Source: Forficula auricularia (lineage: Eukaryota; Arthropoda; Insecta; Dermaptera; Forficulidae). Taken from it: a DNA stretch of 64,000 nt. This document shows positions 31,368-41,519 of this stretch, piece by piece. The position numbers and the translations under genes were made by a program. The notes under the pieces are model-generated. The model did not search any database, was not told the DNA's origin, and saw nothing but the letters and a program-made list of their open reading frames with translations. Numbering within the stretch: position 1 is the first letter of the stretch; every line of letters begins with the position of its first letter. The stretch spans positions 527,173 to 591,172 of the forward strand of contig JALMQS010000615.1 of the NCBI GenBank assembly GCA_024734495.1. The letters run 5' to 3'.

Positions 31368-31516
31368 AAAAACATGCTTCTAAAAAGTACAAAATAATAT
31401 AATACTTAATTAAAATTCGTAGTGCACTTGTAGAAATTAATTAAAAGTTTCTGCGCCCCACACTTTTTGATTAAGTATTATATTATTTTGTACTTTTTGG
31501 AAGCATGTTTTTTTAG
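31368..31516. mobile_element. 149-bp inverted-repeat element
   Basis: TTCTAAAAAGTACAAAATAA with AATATAATACTTAAT pairs with ATTAAGTATTATATTATTTT and GTACTTTTTGGAAGCATG: arms of ~42 bp around ~60 bp. Non-coding MITE-like unit. Confidence 0.6.
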
Positions 31517-32648
31517 TTTTTTTTATATATATAATTTATTTATTTTATTAATCATTTTTTTAAATTTTAGTGGGAAAATTTTGAAAGAATGGATGATAAA
31601 ATGAATATGAATTTACAGAATGAAAATGGTAATGAATTAAATAAGAAAGAAAAAAAGTAAAGAGAAAGAATTATTATAATAAACAAAATTGCATGGATAA
31701 TTATTGAAAGTCATTTTGAACTGATTCGAAAAATAAGTTTTAATTTCGTTAAATGTAAATTGATTATTCTGTTATTAATAATATATATATTTTGTTCATT
31801 TATACTAATAAAATTGTAATTAATTCTAGAAGGAAATGTATATATGTATGTCTATAGATGATATCGAAGTTCTCTCGTTCCCTTTAAGTCACTCAAGGGA
31901 GATTCACTTAAGCGAAACGGTCATGGTTCAAAGACGGATGTCGATTCAGGGTAACTACCCTTATCATTGAGATGAGAGTGTGGGGTTGGTTTTGAAATTG
32001 AATTCAATCTCCCTTCATGTTTCTCGTGGAGTCTTTTTCTATTAGAAGTCACAGGGCCACGACAAATTAACGAGTAAAGAAGGGACGCCTTCCAATTAAA
32101 ACGACTCATTACGATGACTGGTCGGATCTGCTTGTTGCACCCTGTATCATGCACCCCATATAAATAAGGAATCTCTTGACCAAAGAAATTAAAACGATGT
32201 TAATTATAAGATTGAGTTATTTGAAGCTAGTCTCTTAGAAAAGAGGGAAAATAAATTCGATCGGTTCACTAGGGATGTTTTTTCTGATACTATTACTAAT
32301 AATGATGCTCATTAATTTTATGATTCATTTTCAAATGATGGATTTGACTGAACATTCTATAAGAGAAATATAATAGATAAGTTTGTGCAAATCCAGCTTT
32401 TATTCTACAGAGTTGTTCGAAAAGTTTGAATATAAAAGGGGTTGTTTGAAAAGGGGATTCTTATGAAATGATAATACACAGAACATAAGAATTACTGATT
32501 TATGAAGAAAAATTAATGCTTAAAATGATTAAAGGGTTATAATTTCTAGTTAGAGCTATAACATCTTTATGACAACAAATTGTTTTGTCTTCTTCTGCTA
32601 CAGTGCATGACACCACAAGGGTAAGATTGTTTTGTCTTGATATCCCTA
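31517..32648. other. Unassigned
   Basis: No element recognised. 31850-32170 is less AT-rich and contains a 77-codon minus ORF without motifs. Confidence 0.35.
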
Positions 32649-33115
32649 ATAAGCTGATGTGTTCTGATGTGGCCATCCACTTGACTTTACCATACAACCT
32701 GGCCCCTAAAATTATTTATAATCATGTAGGGGGGGGGTTACTTTTTACATTTTTATTCTGGATACTACTCAAGATTTTCATTTTTTGACACTATACCCCC
32801 CCCCCCCATTTTGGACGGTTAGTTTTTGCATTTTTAGGCTTCGGGGGTCCACTGATTATGTATACAAAATTTGGTTGAGTTTGCTCAAACGGCCTAGATT
32901 TTTAATTTTCAACCCCCTCCACTCCCCTTAATTTTGGGTCGATATGCACTAAAATCTAATCAGCTCTTAATCTCAATGGACCAAAACTACGTGTGAAATT
33001 TGGTTTCGATATTCCCAGTAGTTTTTGAGCTAGCTCGTCCACAAAAATTTGGTAACGCACAGACTAACTAACTAACAAACAAATTAATTAATACCCTGTA
33101 TGCTAAAGTAAAAAT
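32649..33115 (+). mobile_element. Family P element, short copy
   Basis: AATAAGCTGATGTGTTCTGA and CTTGACTTTACCATACAACC start; ACCCTGTATGCTAAAGTA end. Only one complete internal repeat; part of the tail after AACTAACTAACAAAC is missing. Confidence 0.75.
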
Positions 33116-33859
33116 GTAAAAACTTCAGAGGCGTGTTTCAACAATAAAGAGTAATACGTAACTAAAAATAAACGAGGAATTTTGTTTTCTGTTTAAAAAT
33201 TTTAATTCGACATAAATTCTAAGAGTAAAATCTTTTGCTATTTATTGTATGCAATAATATTATACATTTTGAACAAATTAGTGCGGCTACTGATTCTACA
33301 GATAATAAATCTGCAGTTATTGTATTTAGAATCACGGTATTTTCCTAAAGATCTAAATTCACGTTACTAAGAACTGAAAGACCGAGAATCAAAGATCTTA
33401 TTCGATCATGATACAAACTTTAGATATTATCTAAAAAAAACATTAATCAGAACATTCCAATAAAAGTGAGATAAAAGATACCAAATACCTAATTTAATTT
33501 TAAGATTCCTAGCAATAGCAAAATCTCGAGATTCGCTTAACTTAGTATTTTTTAAAGAAAATGTTTGAAATGAATAGTTTTCCTAATCATTATTATATCA
33601 GAGGTAGTGATTTTTCTAAAGTCAAAACTGAGAATAGATCGATAGACTGAAATAAGTTGAACTATACATACGTTGAAAACGGCTTTAAATTTATAATGTA
33701 GTGTATAAATTAAATTTTCTCAAGCGATTTACAATTTAATTGAAAAAATTCTCAGATTTTCAAAGCATTAAGTTACGATATATCCATATGTATATTATCT
33801 CAGATAATAGGCCTAATACATTTAACTCTAATTTTTATTTTTTAAATAACAATAAATAG
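33116..33859. other. AT-rich, probable dead 5' part of the Penelope element
   Basis: No RT motifs could be read in any frame. It precedes the GIY-YIG fragment and may be unrelated sequence. Confidence 0.3.
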
Positions 33860-34564
33860 GCTTCAAATAGTGGAAGGATATCCAACTACCTCTCCAATAT
33901 ACCTTTCCTATATAAGATCAATAGTCTGAACTATTTTTTGAGGAGAATGGCTGTATCAAATAATTACTCTAAGCACATTATTAATAGGACAATCAGAGAA
34001 TTCTCAACTAAACAAAATAATTTAAATAACAATGTTAACATTTTAACAAATAATAATAATAGTAATTCAAATAATCAAGTCGGACCATACTATTCTGTTG
34101 CTTATATTCACGGCATATCCGAAAAAATAAGAAAACTTTTTAAAATTTACAACGTGAATATTGTCCACAAAAATATAGACAATATTCAATTTTTATTTAA
34201 TAATAAAGATCCAACCCCTAGAGAATTATGTAATAATATTGTCTATCAAATTAACTGTCTAGATTGTCCACCAAATTCTAGCACCTATATAGGGCAAAGT
34301 TTACGTTCACTAAAAATTAGGGTATATGAACATAAATTAAGTGTTCGAAATAAAAAGAACAACACAGAACTCTCCACCCATGCAGCTGAACATAGTCATT
34401 CTTTTGATTACAATAATGCGCGAATATTGGTCAAGATTGATAATTACTATAAAAGATCCATAGCCGAAATGCTATATATAAAAATAGCAGGTGAAAAGGC
34501 TATCAATTTTAAAAGAGATTGTATGTTGTATCCAATATTTACACATCTATCTTGTGTGATATGA
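33860..34564 (+). pseudogene. Penelope-like element GIY-YIG endonuclease, 5' truncated
   Basis: The frame is open from 33860 (after a TAG) to a TGA at 34562. Upstream of the first ATG (33947) it still reads like the linker (YLSNIPFLYKINSLNYFLRR). The C-terminal GIY-YIG domain is complete: NNIVYQINCLDCPPNSSTYI contains the GIY-like and YIG motifs with the CxxC insertion typical of Penelope elements. SLRSLKIRVYEHKLS holds the catalytic Arg; THAAEHSHSF holds the zinc-finger histidines; RSIAEMLYIKIAGEKAIN holds the catalytic Glu. Such domains nick target DNA for element integration. The RT domain that should precede it is missing, so it cannot be autonomous. Confidence 0.9.
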
Positions 34565-34639
34565 GCCAACAGTAGTTCTCTTGATCTTAATATATAAAAA
34601 CCTTTTTGGGATTTTTTGATAAGAATTGTATAATTTGAT

Positions 34640-35080
34640 TGAATGGAAGAAATGCATGTGATTTAAAACCAATTATTCTACATGATCAATGTATACATTG
34701 TATTTCAGCTTCGACTCCGTAGATTACTTCTCCACCATTGACTGTCCTTGATCATTTTTTTAGTCCTTGTTTTTAATAAGAGGAAAAAACTAATTAAATA
34801 AAAAAACCTCTTTTCCAATAATTATTCCAATTCCATATTGATTCCCCAATCCATGTGATTTAAAAGTTAAACCAATTATTTTACGTGAATTTATGCATAC
34901 ATTGTTTTTGAGCTTCGATTCCAGAGATTACTTCTCCACCATCGACTGTCCTTGATCATCTTTTAGTCCTTGTTTTTAATAAGAGGAAAAAACTAATTAA
35001 ATAAAAAACCTCTTTTCCGATAATTATTTCAATTCCATAATCAAATCCCCATTCTGTAATTTAAAAGTAATTAAATTCTA
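34640..35080 (+). repeat. Two tandem ~215-bp family F modules
   Basis: Each has AATGTATACATTGTATTT-AGCTTCGA, ATTACTTCTCCACCATTGAC, TTTTTAATAAGAGGAAAAAA and CCTCTTTTCC-ATAATTATT. The junctions carry a locus-specific word (ATGTGATTTAAAA) at 34657 and 34853 where other loci carry GACACCTG or GATGCACCTG. It lies directly 3' of the Penelope ORF. Confidence 0.75.
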
Positions 35081-35224
35081 ATTTGGACTTTTGTTTGTAA
35101 ATAAATAATGATGAGATTTATGATGACCTCCCATAAGGGTCAAATATTTAATTATAATGTAATATATAGAAAAAATTTATATAAACTCATTACTTTCATT
35201 CCGAAACTTTTGGGCCCAGGCACG

Positions 35225-35505
35225 TTATAAATTTACATGAAGCTAAAAAAAATTTTTATTTTTGACAAGGCTTGGTTCGATCACATATGTGTACCGCATT
35301 TTGTGTATAACTAAGTATAAACAACCGATTTGGTCAACTTATAATTTTGTATAAAATATATCAATCAATATCTTTTTGTAAAAAAATTTTTTAGCCTAAT
35401 TGACTGAAGATGGCCAAATAAAATTCAGGCCGAAACGTCTTATTAAAGGTGTTTTATTGAACCCAGTGATTCCATCTTTGGCTGATACCTCATCCTTCAT
35501 CTAGT
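35225..35505 (+). repeat. Single H-type arm, fourth family
   Basis: GACTGAAGATGGCCAAATAA with CAGGCCGAAACGTCTTATTA, then AAAGGTGTTTTATTGAACCC and TGATACCTCATCCTTCATC. Nearly identical to the right arm of the foldback at 37785-38075. Confidence 0.6.
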
Positions 35506-35574
35506 ACAACAATAAATAGCATTTATTTAAGCAGATTATTTGGAATAAGAATCATGTTTCATGAAAACCCTTAT

Positions 35575-35940
35575 TAGTTAGTTAGTTAAGTTTCGACCTT
35601 TTATTTGGACTTCATCAAGCTATAGTTTTAATGCGTATTTCTTTATTCATATATTATTAATATTATAACTCTAATTTTTATTTTTTCAAATAACAATAAA
35701 TATCATTTATTTAAGCAGGTTATTTGGAATAAGGACCATGTTCCATGAAAACGCTTATTAATTAGTTAGTTAAGTTTCGACCTTTTATTTGAACTTCATC
35801 AGGCTGTAATTTTAATGCCTATTCCGTTATTCATATGGAGTCGCTTATATTGATAAATCAATAGCTATAACTTTTTTAAAAGACATGAATTTATGAATAA
35901 AAGTGACTCCATATGCATACAAAATTAAAACAATGAAATG
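35575..35940 (-). repeat. Two decayed H-type arms in direct repeat
   Basis: GTTAAGTTTCGACCTTTTAT then ACTTCATCA at 35584 and 35767. Each is preceded by TTATTTGGAATAAG-CATGTT. The second is followed by a TTATGAATAAAAGTGACTCC / inverted GGAGTCGCTTAT pair (35837-35915). Confidence 0.5.
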
Positions 35941-37784
35941 CTCATTAGAAGTATAAATAAAAGCAGGAAACGTCGGTAACTATAATTAATAATTGTTTTC
36001 ATTATTCATGGTCCTTAATTGTAAAAATCTGCTTAATCAAGAACTATTAACGACGATAATTTATGTTTGAAATAACCTTAAAAACAATGGGCAAATTTGT
36101 ATTAAAAATCTGTTTCTAATTTATTAAGAGATGGCTATAAATAATATAAGTACTAGATACTAATATACTAGAAGCTACTAATATATTACCCTTTATCGTC
36201 AATTTTCTTTTGCTATTTCTCTGTAATGCCCAGCTTTCTTGAACAAGACTTTGAGGGAATTCCATATTTAAGAGGAGTTTTTGTTTATGGTTTTAATAAA
36301 GCGAGATGATTTGTGTTGGCTAAGAGAAACTGATCTTGAAGATATAATCATTTTAAATATAGCCTTTTAAGATAAAGTTTTTGGGAGATGATTACGCTTG
36401 GAAATTTGTTGATAGTGAGTTTTATTCTTGAACTATCAGGTCTTGATTGATGTGGCGAAACTAATTAAGTCGGAACTTTCCGGCTTAAAATTGATAGCCT
36501 AAGAAACTTCACGTCATATATATATTTAAATATTTTTAAATTTATTATTTTTACTTGATTCCAAATTAATGTCTCATTTTCAGAAACAAATTCATTTTCT
36601 AGGGATTCAAAAGATGCAGTGAAATGAAAAAGCGAAAACTTGTTTAAAACTCGGTATGGTCTCATGTTAGAACTGCCCTAATTATAAATAATAAACTTAA
36701 TTAAAAATTGTTTATTTATTAACGAAAATGAATTTAAGTCAAATCAAACTTTAGAGATCCCCTCAACGCATCGAACAAGTTTTGAAAAATCCCACCAAGA
36801 ATTTAGTTAAAGCAGTGCATCAATTTTTCATCCGTGCTAATATCAAGATCTAAAGAGTACTTTGTTATTAATATTATTTATTTTGTTACTTTAATTTTTT
36901 TTTAACATATATTTTATATGTGTATGTAAGAATTATGTATAATCTATTAATTTGGTAATTTGTAATTCCTTTTGTTTTTTGAGTTTTATTGTAAAGTGGT
37001 TTATAATTTTTTTTTATGTAATTTAAAGAGAATGGCCTCTGGTCACCTAATAAAAAAAAGTCAAATCAAAGATTTTAATAGATATGTTGATATTCCATAT
37101 AGGAGGGGAGGTTTATTTATGTTCATAATACCACATCGCTCTAAAATCTCGTTCAGAAATTCTAAATTAAACCCAAAAGTTAAAAATATAATCAGTTTAG
37201 TATTGGAAATTCAAAAAATTTTGCACAAGAAAGAACTTTCTGTGACTTACTGTTTTCGAAATCTGACACACAGATAGAAAAATAATGATTCAAAATGATT
37301 TTTTTCACGTTCCAGACGTTAAGCTAAGCATAATGAGCTAATAAATTATTATTATTATTATTATTTTCCTGCCTCCCGGACGTACTGAGTATTGAAACTC
37401 TGTTTTAAGTCGATGTTTCTAGTTTAGTAATTATATTTTCAACTTATTATCTGGATTTAACTGCATAAGTTGTTTGAATGCATTTGTTCTTTTCTATAAA
37501 AACAAGTTAAATTTATATTTTGAGCGAGCTACAATAAAACAGCCAAACAAAATTATCTCATTCAGAGAAGAATAAAAATTAATTAATTAAATTAATGGAC
37601 TTCCTTATATATATATTAAATAGAAGTTGAATGCAATGTAAATTAATTCTAAAAAATTACAGTATTATAAATCATATAGGAATTTTTAGAAGACATTAAA
37701 GGATACGAGTAATAATGGGGGGGCGCGGGAAATATTTATGTATTTTCTACACATACTTCGAGAATAAAAGATAAATTATTAATT
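35941..37784. other. Long AT-rich stretch without recognised element
   Basis: ORFs at 36465-36665 (minus) and 36972-37277 (plus; includes MASGHLIKKSQIKDFNRYV) have no recognisable motif. An ATT microsatellite sits at 37348-37366, followed by TGCCTCCCGGACGTACTGAG, a word also seen at 21670. Confidence 0.35.
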
Positions 37785-38075
37785 AGATAAAGGAGGAGGT
37801 ATCAGTTGGAATCACTGTGTTCAATAAAACACCTTTAATAAAACGTTTCAGCCTGGATTTTATTTGGGCATCTTCAGTTATTTAGGAGTTATACACAAAA
37901 TGCGGTACATATATCTGATCGAACCAAGCCTTGTCACATATGTGTACAGTATTTAGTGTATAACTCCTAATTAACTGAAGATGGCCAAATAAAATCCAGG
38001 CCGAAACGTTTTATTAAAGGTGTTTTATTGAACACAGTGATTCCATCTTTGGCTGATACCTCCTCCTTCATCTAA
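37785..38075. mobile_element. H-foldback, fourth family
   Basis: Arms TAAAGGAGGAGGTATCAG and CTGATACCTCCTCCTTCA, ~95 bp, with TCACTGTGTTCAATAAAACA in both. Facing motifs: ACTGAAGATGGCCAAATAAA then AGGCCGAAACGTTTTATT at 37977-38015 (plus) and its inverse at 37848-37882. The central stretch CATATGTGTACAGTATTTAG matches 35290-35320. Confidence 0.65.
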
Positions 38076-38239
38076 TACAGTTTCATCACAGCCACGTACT
38101 CTAACAATAAAGATAAATGATTAAAATTGAAGAGTCTGGAAAGACGAAGAAATGCAAAGAATAGGGAAAGAAGGTGAAAAAATACAGAAGAGACGAAGAC
38201 AAGGAAGAAAGAAGAATATAAATTGAAATTGTTCTGTAA

Positions 38240-38358
38240 AGAAATTCTGGGCAAGGCAACGGGAAACTACCCCTGTGAAAAATTTCCCCAGGAAAATTAT
38301 AATGGAGATGTAATGTAATCGCCGATTTTCGATTGGGTATGGAACTTGAAGAAGTTTA
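38240..38358 (+). mobile_element. 5'-truncated SINE3 copy
   Basis: GGGCAAGGCAACGGGAAACT, CCCCTGTGAAAAATTTCCCC, CAGGAAAATTATAATGGAGA and GGGTATGGAACTTGAAGAAG match the SINE at 47500. Confidence 0.65.
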
Positions 38359-39052
38359 GAAATTGTCTTAAATAGCTTCTTCTTCTTCCAGATTTCTACG
38401 TCTGGCGATAATTGAAACAAAGTTTCATCTTAATTGATAAATGGTAATCCGTGCCGCAATGAGGTTGAAGTTTTGAAAAAAATGCAATTTTTCCTTCATA
38501 AAATGAAAACCACTCATCCTAGAATCCTGATTCCTATCTCATTCTCTAGGAAATTGTGTTGACTTGAACGTTTACAACGTTTACTTGTACCACTTTTTTG
38601 TTAAAACTCTTAGATTTATAGATATCCAGAATTTTCCATGACAGGAAATTTATAGAAAACTATTTGTCGAAACCGTGCTGCTTCATGGTCAAAATGGGAA
38701 AATATTAAAAAAAGTGCGAGTTTTTGAGTGACTCGAGAAGGCTGCCGAGGTCGAAAATTTGGCTTTTGCGCTTGAGCCCGAACGGTTGGTTGGAGAAAAC
38801 CCTAAATAATGAACTTTGTAGGAAATTTTATGAACTTTCATTTTGAATAGGAAGGTTATTTTCGAAAAGTTGATAGTTTTCGAGTTATAAGCGGAATATG
38901 GAAATTTTCAACAATGTTGCGTCACGAAATTTGGGTGCGAGACCTCAGATTTGGACTACCCCAAAACTTTCTCCATAGAGGGCCATTTGAACACCATTTT
39001 ACTGGACTACCATCACTAATCTGAATATGAAATTTTTCAGGAAACAAGAAAA
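38359..39052. other. Unassigned repeat-like stretch
   Basis: No gene recognised. Phrases such as GATAGTTTTCGAGTTATAAG suggest an old repeat, but no partner was found. Confidence 0.3.
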
Positions 39053-39497
39053 ATTATATTTCTTCTTGTCACTGCATTTTGAAATAAAAGAGTATTATTA
39101 TTTACTCCATTTTAGTAACTACTGTAGACTGTAGCTCCAATGACTATATCGCTTCTCTTCACTGTGAGACATCTGGCTACAAAGTCCACGATATTGCCCA
39201 TCCTAGGTTTTTCAGGAGAATTGTTGAGATCATCTTTTGTTCCTCTCTGCCTAAAACAAATCGAGAAGTATATTAATATTATTTTTTAATTTTTTATTGT
39301 TAAAGGATAAATAAATTGAATTGCTTCTTTCCAGTAATTTATTTTATTATTCAAATGGTTAATCCAAATATTTCGAGAGCGCTTGCGGCATCTCTTCCTC
39401 AGTGGAAACTGTGCGACCATACAAGAGGCAAGTCAGTAAGTTTTTATTATATTTCTTCTTGTCACTGCATTTTGAAATAAAAGAGTATTATTATTTT
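39053..39497. repeat. Segment bounded by ~51-bp direct repeats
   Basis: ATTATATTTCTTCTTGTCAC to AGTATTATTATT occurs at 39053-39103 and 39446-39497 almost identically. Between them lie exon-like copy 2 and an H-type motif (minus, 39366-39403: CTGAGGAAGAGATGCC, GCGCTCTCGAAA). Confidence 0.7.
39112..39250 (-). pseudogene. Exon-like open frame, copy 2 (frameshifted)
   Basis: Same acceptor (GATTTGTTTTAG) and the same peptide core (KDDLNNSPEKPRMGNIVDFV) as at 30712-30828. One extra A shifts the frame right after the acceptor, and a 12-15-bp insertion changes the C-terminus (ARCLTVKRSDIVIGATVYSS). Presence of intron sequence in both copies rules out a processed retrocopy. Confidence 0.4.
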
Positions 39498-40307
39498 TTT
39501 ATTTAATACACCTACATATTTTTATTATGAATTTTCTTTGATCTTGTGTCGTATTTTATTGCTTTTAAAATGAGTTCTTTATTTTAATTGAATTGGATGA
39601 AACATTTATTGCCGACATCTTTCTCTTAAGAACCCTTCCTTTAGTAACAGATCTCTCTTTTGCCTCGGGCGCATCCGGGGCAAACTTGATTCAAAGCGGA
39701 AGTAACGTCATGGCCTCGAGTCCTCGTAATGTTGACACGCGTGAGGCGATCCGAGTGTAGGAAAACGAGATGGAAACTGCAACTGGAGGAACAGCCCCAT
39801 TTGGGGGAGGTCGAAGGGTCCGATTGCCAAGTGGAAGAAAGGACCTCCGTCATGATAGACGTTGCTGCTGGCATCGATAGCACCTCCAACTTCCACCCTG
39901 GCAACTTCCACCCCACCGCTAAAAGCGATTCTGCACCCGACAACCCAAATTTATCGAAGCAACTCGACTAACATTACTAAGCCAAGGGTGGCGTCGAGGG
40001 TTTGCACTTAATCGATTAAAGGGGGCAACATGTTCCATTTTTTCCTATGTATGAAATACATCCCTTACAAAATAATGAATTTCTATTTCAATGCTGATTT
40101 ATTGAACGGCGAATGAAAAGAACGTAAATATTTGATTCTTATATTTGGTACTTTTCAACCAATAGCTAAAGTATTGGCAAAGAGATCCTAGTAATATGGA
40201 ATAAAAACATTTTTACCCATATGAATATTATAAAAAATAAAACTAAAGATCTATCTAAATTCTAACTAAATTCCATCGTTAAAGTAAAACTAAAAATTTG
40301 AGCATCT
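39498..40307. other. Unassigned; GC-richer patch
   Basis: 39650-39970 is clearly GC-richer, with three overlapping ORFs on both strands and no recognised motif. No element identified. Confidence 0.35.
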
Positions 40308-41035
40308 TTTTTAACCGACTTCAAAAAAGGAGGAGGTTCTCTATTAGACTGAATTTTTTTTTTTTTTTGTGCCTATGTTACCTCATATCTCCGCCAATTG
40401 TGAACCGATTTTGAAAAAAAATTTGCGTTGGGTTCAGTCTACCTTCCGATTGGTCCCATTTTTTCATAGGTATTAGACCTTTTTTGTTAGGTTTCTTCAG
40501 GCCTAACTTCTTTGTTTATGAACCGATTTCGATGATTCTTTTTTTATTGGAAAGGGGTATCTTAGGAATGGTGGCATATTAATTTGGTCAAGTTCTGATG
40601 ATATGATCACTATTAATAACATCACTAAAAAGAGAAAAATAAAAATAATTTTTAAGAAAAAAATAAAACCGACTTCAAAAAAATTAAATGCAACAAATAA
40701 AATACACTAAAAGGTATAAAATAATTATTATCTTATTTAGTTACAACTAAACGACGAAATATTAAGATGAAATTACTTTTTTAAGTCGGTGCCAAACATA
40801 TACCTTTTATGAATCGCACTCGACGGATCTTACTTAGTACGTTTGGTGGGTACGCTCGCTTATAGGTATAGTTTGTTTGGCACCAACTTCAAAAAGTAAT
40901 TTCATCTTAATATTTCGTAGTTTAGTTGTAACTAAATAAGATATTAATTATTTTATACCTTTTAGTGTATTTTATTTGTTGCATTTAATTTTTTTGAAGT
41001 CGGTTTTATTATTTTTCTTAAAATTTTTTTTGAAA
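40308..41035 (+). mobile_element. Family A element, copy 6 (short form)
   Basis: ACCGACTTCAAAAAAGGAGG start; as in copy 1 the middle section is absent (GATATGATCA joined to CTATTAATAACATC). Core palindrome 40660-41010, loop in the common orientation. Confidence 0.8.
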
Positions 41036-41288
41036 ATAGTTGGAATATTTTTCAAAAAATCACCTCAGGTGTCTCGATGGTGTGAGCTGACTGCCCGGTA
41101 AGCTTTATAAATGACCTTTCCCAGGGCCGTGCCGTGCTATGATACAGAGATCCAATTGAAAAGTTTTTATTTTGCCGATAGTAGCAGAGTTGTTAGATTC
41201 ATAAAGAGAAACAAAGAGGCTGTCCTCTGCTTGATGCAAATAAACATACACACATTTATATCGAAATTATATATATATTATTTATTTG

Positions 41289-41326
41289 TTTGAGACTATA
41301 GTTTCGAAGGCTTGGCCCTCATTATC
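41289..41326 (-). ncRNA. Hammerhead-like motif, decayed
   Basis: Minus: GACTGATAATGA, hairpin GGGCC/GGC-TTC region, GAAACTATAGTC. One base change breaks CTGATGA. The partner at 43959-43990 has CAAAAC instead of CGAAAC. Confidence 0.35.
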
Positions 41327-41519
41327 AGTCTTTTTAATTATAAATATTATTTTTTATGTGATCAGTGTCGCGTGGATATTGAAATTTTTTCATTTTTTCT
41401 CAGCTTTTTTTTTTTTTTTTTTTTAATGCAATCGAATGCAAGAAGGGGTGCACCAGTAAAGATGTAGCCCCTATGGATCTCGAAAGACCCTTGCATTACT
41501 GAAGAGAAGGGAAAGTTGT

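Noticed and set aside
36972..37277. 101-codon ORF as a gene
   Set aside because: AT-rich, no motif, no repeat partner and no splice context; chance length is plausible here.
39641..39971. Overlapping ORFs on both strands as a host gene
   Set aside because: Three frames are open in a GC-richer patch; none shows a recognisable motif, splice signal or start context.
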